From Molossus alvarezi (Eukaryota; Chordata; Mammalia; Chiroptera; Molossidae), in the NCBI GenBank assembly GCA_037176705.1, contig CM073905.1, positions 31,838,986 through 31,902,985 of the forward strand: a DNA stretch of 64,000 nucleotides, given 5' to 3'. The position numbers and the translations under genes are program-made. The notes below the pieces were generated by a model. It was given only the letters and a program-made list of their open reading frames with translations. It was not told the origin of the DNA and did not search any database. This document shows positions 53,935 through 64,000 of the stretch, one piece after another. The first letter of the stretch is position 1; the number at the start of each line of letters is the position of its first letter.

Positions 53935-54554
53935 AACATATTGTTGACCACTCACGAGTTAATTCTGTTTTCATGCCCAAACATTGCTGACCGCTCACGA
54001 GTTAACTCGTGTTTGCACTTGCATTAGCTATTTCAATTTTTGAAACTCAGGGTAATATAGGTTTATTGTATTTGCGACTCTTCTCCCTGAGGGTCGAAGT
54101 TCAAAAAACAGCACACTGTTCTGTATTCTTGAAATAGCTAGGGAATGGATATCTCCTGGTTCAAATGAGTGCAGCTCAGAACCTAACACTTCTGGTCCTT
54201 CTAAAAGAGCTCCTTACATTGGTTCACCTTTTAGGCTTGCAGGGCAACTAAAAGACCACGTTTTAGAAAAAATAGTCATAGGTATGAAAAAGTATCCAAC
54301 TAGAATGTGTAAAGTGTGTGTTTCAAAAGGTGACTGCTATACAGTATACCACACACACAAAATTACTAAAATATATAATATGTATAAAATATGATATGTA
54401 GCAGATATGTACAAAGTTTCATTTAAATCCATTATGTATAAATAAAGTACACTGAAGTTTATTTAGATTGTTTCACTTTCACACGCAATTACGAAAAAAA
54501 AGAGCCGGTGACATGAGATAATTTCTGTGTAAAATTGCAGGTCAACAATGTGTT
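53935..54554 (+). mobile_element. piggyBac-like DNA transposon remnant with terminal inverted repeats
   Basis: Left end AACATATTGTTGACC (53935-53949) and right end GGTCAACAATGTGTT (54540-54554) are inverted repeats matching at 14 of 15 bases. The left end directly follows TTAA (53931-53934), the target of piggyBac elements; the right flank reads TATG, a decayed copy if the call is right. Subterminal direct repeats GACCACTCACGAGTTAA (53946) and GACCGCTCACGAGTTAA (53989) lie inside the left end. The interior carries a transposase C-terminal remnant. At about 620 bp it is an internally deleted copy. Confidence 0.8.
54056..54394 (+). pseudogene. piggyBac transposase C-terminal remnant
   Basis: A frame open from 54056 to the stop at 54392 reads GQLKDHVLEKIVIGMKKYPT, then RMCKVCVSKGDCYTVYHTHK. 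This fits the end of piggyBac-family transposases: a HVLEKIV helix, K-Y-P-T-R before a C-x2-C zinc-finger start, and a KGDCF-x-x-YHT-like ending. About 25 residues of the cysteine-rich finger seem deleted between CKVC and KGDC. There is no catalytic domain, so it is inactive. The family call is by motif recognition only. Confidence 0.75.
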
Positions 54555-57145
54555 TATGTGGCACAAATAATTGGCTTTGGGGAAGGGAGATGATCAGTAT
54601 GCCCCCCCGAGAATATATGCAGGTGTGTGTCTGTGTGTACTTACACAACAATTTTGACACCTTTCTGTCTTCCCTTTAAGTTGATTCCCTTTTATCAAGC
54701 TCTGTCTTGGTAGTCAGCTTTCTATTGAGAGATACTATAAGTACAGCCTAATGAAACACATGATTGATTTTTCAAGGAGGTCTTTTTTTTTAAAGAAGTT
54801 ACTTCTCCTTAAGGGATCTCTCAGGGAGGTTGTGGTATACCAGTTGAGTACTTGTTTTGCTTCTGTTTCTAGGCCATAGTGAATTGTGTGCCAAAAGGTA
54901 TTTTCCTGTTAGCATTGGTTTCTAGACAGCTCATAGTCCAGCTTTAATTCACCTTTAGAAAGTATATAGGATGTAAATTTTAACTGTATTTAACTTTTTG
55001 TTCCTTCATCCTATTTTCTTGCTCTTTTCCTTACTCTAGATTTTTTTTTTTCACTTTTAAAAAATAATCCTTTTATGGATTTGTATTACATTTTTTTATT
55101 TGCTACCTTGAATTATTTTTTTTACCTGAAATATAAATAAACAAATAACACTTTTTTTTTGTCCTCTGGAGTTATTGTTCTATTTCCTCACCAGTACCTC
55201 AAATACTTAAGGTTTTTCTTATAGTTATGCATTCCAGTCCATTGACTTCCAAATATTTACCTAACTTCTCACATGTACTCTAGTCTTGTATTTTTTGAGG
55301 TATCTTTAATATCCTTAATAGTGTTATGTTTGTTTTCTCCCAAATCAGCTACCCTATTGTGGTCATTTTTATTACAGTTTCCTTTTTTCAGTCTATAAAC
55401 TTCATTGTATATTTATTTCTCTTTATTTTCTAGATCATTTTTATTACTGAATTGTATAATAACTTCCTTTGAAATGTCTGTTGTAATATCATTCTACTTT
55501 TCCTCATTCTTTTAGCCACCATGTATTTCAGCACTGTTTGGTCCTGCCTCTGGTTCCTTCTCACTGCTGGATCACCCATATAGTTAGCCTTCTGTGGCTG
55601 ACCGTCCTGTTGCCTGCTTCAGTGAGGTCCCTTTCTGTTCAGAAATTTGCAATACTTGTCTTTTACGTACTGGCATATTCCTAATTCTGACCATTTCACA
55701 ATGTAGCTGAGTCATTAAATACAATTGAAAAAAATTACTTTATAAGATTATGCACTTTGCAAAAAGCCTTTACTTTGAAGAGGCTACTGTAAGATATCTG
55801 TCAAAGAACTGATGTGGTTAAATACTTTCTGAGAAAAGACAAATCAAGAAGTTTTATGTAAAAGACTTTTAGAGCTTTGGTTTTAAAATAAACACCCTTA
55901 GAAGATATTGAGAAATTCCAAGATGAGACATTCATCTCTTATTGTGGTACTGTGCCCTGGGGACTCAAACCACAGTTTTTGCATAATTGACAATAGCTTT
56001 ATGCTTAGACAACCTTCTTCAAAGTCAGAATTTTTGTTTTTTAGAGGAGCAAAGACTTTGCAAAGAGTGTTTTCAGATTATCTCCTGCAGGATTACCAGA
56101 CCCATTATGGAATGGTCCACCCCTCACTCTGTTTAATGGCCTTATGGGGCAGGGTGGCCATCCTGCTGTCCCACTAAACCATCCCATTATGCCACACAAA
56201 TCCGTTTCACTGCCCGCTAGGGCATCATTTAGCGCAATGCAGCAGTAATTTAATGCTACCCTAGTGGCCTCAGAGAGTTACTGGAGAGCTTACATTTTTC
56301 CCTGGGAGTGATTTATGTATTGGGAGGAACTGGCTGACCTGCAATATAACTTGGTTGCACAGATTAAACCTTGGCATCATCTAGGGCTCTTACTGAGCAG
56401 TTTCTCACAGCCATCCTTGCCAAGAAGTGTGTTAGGGTGTGAGCAGATTTGCTGTTCCTGCCTCGATACTTCATATACATTTGGATATGTGTTCACTCAC
56501 AACCTTTTTACTTCTGTCTCATTATTTAACCTGTGTCTGTAAGATCCAGAGTTGTCTTTTCTCTGTTTTTCTTAGATAATAGTAGCATATAAGGTTTCTA
56601 GTATGTTTAGGGTATTAAACGTTCTTAGGATTCACCTTCATTATCTTAGTTTTGCACTTTGGGGGAGAGTTGCAGTTATTTTATTCCTGATTTACAGCAC
56701 TGTAAGCCATTATAAACCATTCTATATTGTAGTCAGTAAAGTGTTGTGACATAGAAATTAGAAACTTTTTGGGGGAGTGGGGTAAATGATTTTACAACTC
56801 TTGGCTTTAAGATGGAGTATGAATTTATCTGAGATTATCTGAGACCCTCACCAAATTGGAAAGATTTTGGGATTTTTTTCAAATCATTAATTTTGTAGGG
56901 ATTAGCACTGTATGAGTTTATGTTTCATAAGTCTTCTCTTATCTTCTTAACTTGTATGTGATTGATTTATTGCTTTTCATCAGGGTGTTTTGTAGCTTTT
57001 AGTCATTAAAAGTATAATTAACACCTAGAGTCCTTTTTGATGTATTAGTGCATCTAATGAGTACTTAACAAGACATAACCTCATCAGAGGCATCTCTTTT
57101 GTAATGTTATAAGGATGCAGTTATTTTCATCTGTGTATTTGTTGA

Positions 57146-57901
<756 letters not shown>

Positions 57902-58262
57902 TAAGGCAGCTTTCTGCACCACCCACCTACCTGATCACCCCCCTAAAGAAGGGCCGAAGCCATAGGCTCCATAAATCAGGGGCTTTCCTCCTCATGTCTT
58001 TCTGCTAAACATTCACATCCAAAATGAAAAGGTTTTGCTTCATTGTTTTAGACTCTGCACTTGGAAAATGTTTAAAAGTCAAATGCATTGTCGTTTGTGA
58101 GGTTTAACACACATGTCATTATTTAAACATGCTGGGCATAGAAAGGTCTCATTGTGGCATTTAGTACTCTAGTATTACTTTGTTTTGGACCAGCTGTTAA
58201 TCAAAGAATATAGCTTTATGAGACTTTCCTTATTGCAGCCAGTACCTTTGTTTCTTGAAACT

Positions 58263-58479
58263 TTTTTTTTTAAATTCTCACCCGAGGATGTGTTTATATT
58301 GATTTTTAGAGAGAGTGACATCAGTGTGTGTGAGAGAGAGACATTGATCCGTTGCCTCCCATATGCTCTGACTGGGGATTGAACCTGGAATCTTGGTATG
58401 TGCCCTGACTGAGAATTGAACCCACCACCTTTTGTTGTACAGGCTGGTGCTCCAACTAACTGAGCCACCCAGCTAGGGC
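58263..58479 (-). mobile_element. Old Ves-type SINE, minus strand
   Basis: TTTTTTTTAAATTCTCACCC through CTGAGCCACCCAGCTAGGGC. Flanks CTTGAAACTTTT and CTTGACACTTTT (58481) match with one mismatch. Confidence 0.9.
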
Positions 58480-58534
58480 TCTTGACACTTTTAAGAAAGG
58501 GTTTGTATGTATTCAGTTAGGTATCATGTGTCTA

Positions 58535-58700
58535 GTAATAATACTTAATATTTATAGTGCTTTTGAGCTGCCTTTTTTTCTTAACAATTGACACAGATTC
58601 TTAATCTTCACCACAACCATATTATTACCTTAATTTCACAGCTGAGAAAGAAACTAGTAAATGACACAGATGGAATTTGAACCTAGACAGTCTTGTCCTA
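58535..58700 (+). repeat. MIR-type ancient SINE
   Basis: TTAATCTTCACCACAACCAT, CACAGCTGAGAAAGAAACTA and GATGGAATTTGAACCTAGAC fit MIR in order. Confidence 0.7.
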
Positions 58701-58857
58701 AGCCCTTACGTGGAATCCATGGAATCAGAGACAAAAACATATTTCTGACAAAGGCTACTAAGTTTTATTTAATTGTGAATATAATCACTAAAAGAAATTC
58801 ACTGTGTAAATTAATTTTAAGTTTAGATTAAGCTTTACAAAGGCTTTTAAGTTATAA

Positions 58858-60574
<1,717 letters not shown>

Positions 60575-60699
60575 ATGTCCGGCAGGATAATGCTGCTGGC
60601 AGAGCTGGCTCCAGTAGCCTTACGCAGGTGACAGATTTGGCACCTTCCCTGCATGACTTAGACAACATCTTTGATAATTCTGATGACGATGAACTTGGG
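60575..60699 (+). CDS. MED13L: MED13L coding exon (ninth in window)
   Basis: 125-nt exon with a strong pyrimidine tract and acceptor CCCCACAG, and donor GTGAGT. It completes an aspartate codon and ends on a full glycine codon. The peptide begins [20 protein letters not shown] and ends [22 protein letters not shown]. The acidic [14 protein letters not shown] matches DLDNLFNSDEDEL in MED13, one of the few linker segments conserved between the paralogues. Its acidic and hydrophobic pattern looks like a short interaction motif, but no partner is evident from sequence. Confidence 0.96.
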
Positions 60700-63300
60700 G
60701 TGAGTCTGCCATAGCTACACAAACAAATTTTCCCAAGTGGAAGGACTTATGTGGATGTCTTAGTATTTCTTTATAGTTTGGTCTGCTGAACTTGGGGGCT
60801 TTTAGTTAGGTTCTTGAATATTCTTCAAACATGTTTGTATACTTTGAAAGGATTCTAAAAGTTATTACTATTGTCTATAACATTCCTTGGGTTTTGCTTG
60901 TTGATGGTTTTTTTTATTAATGTTATTCCTGGTGTAAATACTAAAATATTTTACATTTATTTTTTAAAATCCTTTTAAATATTATAAGATTAATAGAAAT
61001 GTATTATGTAATCTCTTTAGCTCTATATTTTGAGAGATATACAAGTATGATATATACTTTTTAAGATTATGGCATCATAGTAGGGAATTAGAATTTATGC
61101 ACATAGAATTCAAATAATACAAGGCACCATGTGATTCAAGTGACAGATAAGAATTAAAATTCTTTGGAGAATGACTGACCTGAGTCAGGAAATTTTTGTC
61201 CTTGTCCTCCAGACCAGCTCTGTGCCTTTGGGCAAATAGAAGTGCCTGGTATTTCTGGGGCATCTAGCGATCAGTGAGATAGGCTCTCCCTTCAAGGAAA
61301 TCAGTTGATTGGCCTATTTTTCTTTCATTTATGTATTTATCTTTTCTCCCATCCATTTATTTGACATATTTCTTAATCATTTGATGATTAGTTAGTTCCT
61401 TTGTGGCAGGTACTCGAGGTTACAAATATTATTAAATTACCATCCTTATACTTGAGACACCCACAGACTTCAGGAGAAACAACATGTAAATAAAGTTAAA
61501 ATTATGCTTATTGCTATGAGCGGGAGTAATTAACCTGAATCTAAAGATGCTGGACATTCAAGTACAAAGTGACAAGTGAGCAGTGCTTAACTTGTGCATG
61601 GAAGGTTAAGTAGGGATCAGATTTCTAAAGCCATTTCTCACTTTAAAATAAAATGTATCTGATTAACAGATATTACACATCATTAGTATTTTAAGTACTT
61701 AGAAGATTATGAGATCATAATGTCCTCGAAGAATGGATATGACTTGAAATGTGGAAAGACTGGTTGGTGGGAGGTGGGAGAGGGCATTAGTTGAGCTTGG
61801 AATGAGCCTTGGTTACACAACAGGAATGAACTAACTGGGTTTTGGGGGATAATGAACAGACCGTTCCATTGGTCTGTTTTCTGAATGGTGGGTAAAGATT
61901 GATGGGGCTAGGCAGGTGTTTGGCCATGCTTAGTGCTGTGGACTTGAGTCTACCAGTAATGTATTCCTCTGAAGGCTGCTGAGAGTGGTACTGACCTAGT
62001 AGAAGTGAGTGCTGGTTTTCGTAGTCTGATACACAGAAGGCAGGAGTACATGAGAACCTGAATTCAGGCAGTGGCTGCATGAAGGAAAAGGACATGGCAG
62101 GGTGGCAAACTCTGATAGAAGAAATGACACATTTCCTTTTTGTTGACCCAGGCATGGGAAATCCTTTTTGATCTTGACAATCTCCCTAAAGCCAAGAATT
62201 ACCTGTGCTTGGTTTTAATGATCCTGAGGGTTAGGTTAGATGCTTGGCTGGTGATGATGGGGACAAAATATGAAAAGAAAAGGAATTAAAAAAGAAGTAG
62301 AAAGGGAGAAGTAAAAAAAGAAAAACAAACATTATTGGAATAGCCTGGTAACTGTTCACAGCCACCATCCCTGGTGATTGTGAGCCTTTGTGATTATTCT
62401 CTGTATAAATGATGAAAGACTGTTGGACTAAGTGAAGCAATGTTCGTTTTGTTTTTTGACTATATTCTTCGTAATGTCACTATACAAAGAGAGCTGGGCA
62501 TTTTTGATCTATTTATTTCTCTGAAATGATTGTTTCTACTTTAATTTCCAACCTGGCATTTAATCAAGGCAACAGTTTACCTTAGAATCATTTTGCTAAT
62601 TCACTTCACTAGTATCTGGAGTTGGGAGGCTGTTGTCCAAGTTTTCATTTCAAATGCCTTTGAATTTAATTTTACACTTCAGCTCTCTGACATTGAAAAA
62701 GTATACAATAAGTAAAAGACCTTCTGTTTGTGAGACTCTTTTATTTTTCTTTATCTTGCCACCAGTTTATTTGCAGTGTTAAAGATAATGCCTACTAAGA
62801 GGCAGTTTGTTTTAAACAACAAAGAAAAATCTTTTTTTATATATTTCAATATTTTATAAGATAGGGATATATTTTTATGAAGATAAACAGTAACTGTGGA
62901 AATAGGAGCAGAAGATATATATTCATGAAAAATAAAAGAATAATAGTTTGAGAGGGCTTGAGGTCATCTCTTTTAGTTGCTTTCTTCCAAGCAGAAGGAA
63001 AACGAGACTGATAGCCAATTACTACTGATAGCCATTTTTATAAGTAATCAGGCACCGCCCTAATGTTATTATTCTGTTCCTGAAACTACTCTAATGATCT
63101 GGGAGGGAAGATTTGCTTAAGGTGTGTAGGCTCTGCTATGATGGCACAAGAGGCCCTCACTAGATCAATGGAAAGACTCCATCACTCAGTTTCTCATATT
63201 TGATAAGCTTGTGACTGTCTCCTTTGTTTCACGGTCTGCTAATATTTCCAGATGTTCACCTGGTGAACACTTAATAAGGAAGCACCCTTTCTGTTCTTAG
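60700..63300 (+). other. MED13L: MED13L intron, 2.6 kb
   Basis: AT-rich and repeat-poor. The stretch 61320-61560 has the feel of an ancient repeat (ACTCGAGGTTACAAATATT, CTTGAGACACCCACAGAC) but I cannot name it. Nothing else is assignable. Confidence 0.85.
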
Positions 63301-63400
63301 GATGTATCACCCATACGTCGTATATCAAAAATGCCTACGGTTGGGACTGAAGACCGACCTCTTGGGAAGGATGGAAGAGCTGCTGTTCCTTACCCACCAA
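63301..63400 (+). CDS. MED13L: MED13L coding exon (tenth in window)
   Basis: 100-nt exon with acceptor TGTTCTTAG and donor GTAAGA. It starts on a full codon and leaves one base of a split codon (threonine expected). The peptide begins [20 protein letters not shown] and ends [13 protein letters not shown]. The second half matches the human protein as I recall it, while the first ten residues differ at several places (human, from memory, AVSPALRSSKMPAV). The expected continuation (TVADLQRMFPTPPSLEQ) is not found before the window ends, so the next exon lies beyond base 64000. Confidence 0.94.
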
Positions 63401-64000
63401 GTAAGAAAAGGAAATTGAGTTTCGGCTTACTACTCATAACTTGCGTGTAATGTCATACTCAGTGGTGCCTTATTTGAGATCCCCTCCCTTTTTTATTTCT
63501 GTCTAACAAAATACTAACTATGAATTACACTTGTATAAGTTGGCATTCCTAAGATGGCAGGCAGCTAAGAGTCCATCTTAATTTGAATTCCTTTGCCCTT
63601 TATTTTCAAATTAAGAATTAGCTTTTATGGTTTAAAATGTGGAAAAATATCTTCTAGGTTTGTTTTTCAAGTAGCCCTTTCCTAGTAGGATAAATGCTAA
63701 TGTTGCACAGTGACTTTCAGAGCCATATTGCACTGTAAGAGCTTGTGCAGAATGTTTCAGTTGTCATAAATTTAATTCACACAAGGATAATGAGTACTGT
63801 TTTATTTTCTGTGGCTCTTTTTCCGATTTATACTGAAGTTTTGTGTTTCCTTTTGAGATCAACTACCTTTTAATATGTATGCTGACAAGAAGAGAAACTT
63901 TCTTTTTTCTAGTTATTCTTTGCCCTAAGAAACCACATTATTCTTCAAGAGAAAAGAAAGTCAGGGTAGCTTGTGTGGATACTCTGAAGCAGAAACATAA
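63401..64000 (+). other. MED13L: Start of the next MED13L intron
   Basis: Begins with donor GTAAGA. No exon or recognisable repeat before the window ends. Confidence 0.85.

Overview
The window is a piece of mammalian nuclear DNA from a bat. It is AT-rich, mostly non-coding, and carries at least 23 copies of the tRNA-derived Ves SINE, a bat (Yangochiroptera) family, plus young and old LINE-1, L2, MIR, MER5A-like and other DNA-transposon remnants. The only host gene I can support is the middle of MED13L (Mediator complex subunit 13-like, CDK8 kinase module), on the + strand. The bat assignment rests on the Ves elements; no species can be named from this.

Layout. Bases 1-40103 are intron, with no exon recognised. 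Ten MED13L exons follow: 40104-40249, 43588-43779, 44166-44354, 48238-48403, 50245-50349, 57169-57900, 58929-59154, 60154-60259, 60575-60699 and 63301-63400. All have AG/GT borders and compatible phases. Joined they give 2087 nt, about 695 codons, starting near residue 160 of the human protein (human comparison from memory, not aligned). By the usual human numbering they are probably exons 5-14. The first four encode the distal part of the conserved N-terminal Med13 domain, including an LTPPTSPE motif matching the known FBXW7 phosphodegron. The rest encode the long serine/proline-rich linker. Window end 63401-64000 is again intron.

Mobile DNA. Most Ves copies have clear target-site duplications, so their borders are well fixed. 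Three copies are half-length and stop at the same internal point. A young LINE-1 (51169-52648, minus) keeps the last ~400 codons of ORF2 open. It starts a pile-up of two LINE-1s and three Ves copies within about 60 bp of ancestral sequence, and this abuts a piggyBac-like remnant (53935-54554) with matching terminal repeats and a recognisable transposase C-terminus. Other notable structures are a LINE-1 with a likely 3' transduction inside an ancient LINE-1 (33346-33902 within 32462-35460) and a hAT-like element nested in a Tigger-like element (8206-8655 within 7905-8862).

I see no new gene system, RNA gene, CRISPR array or endogenous retrovirus. The interesting material is the mobile-element history and a few lineage-specific-looking changes in MED13L.
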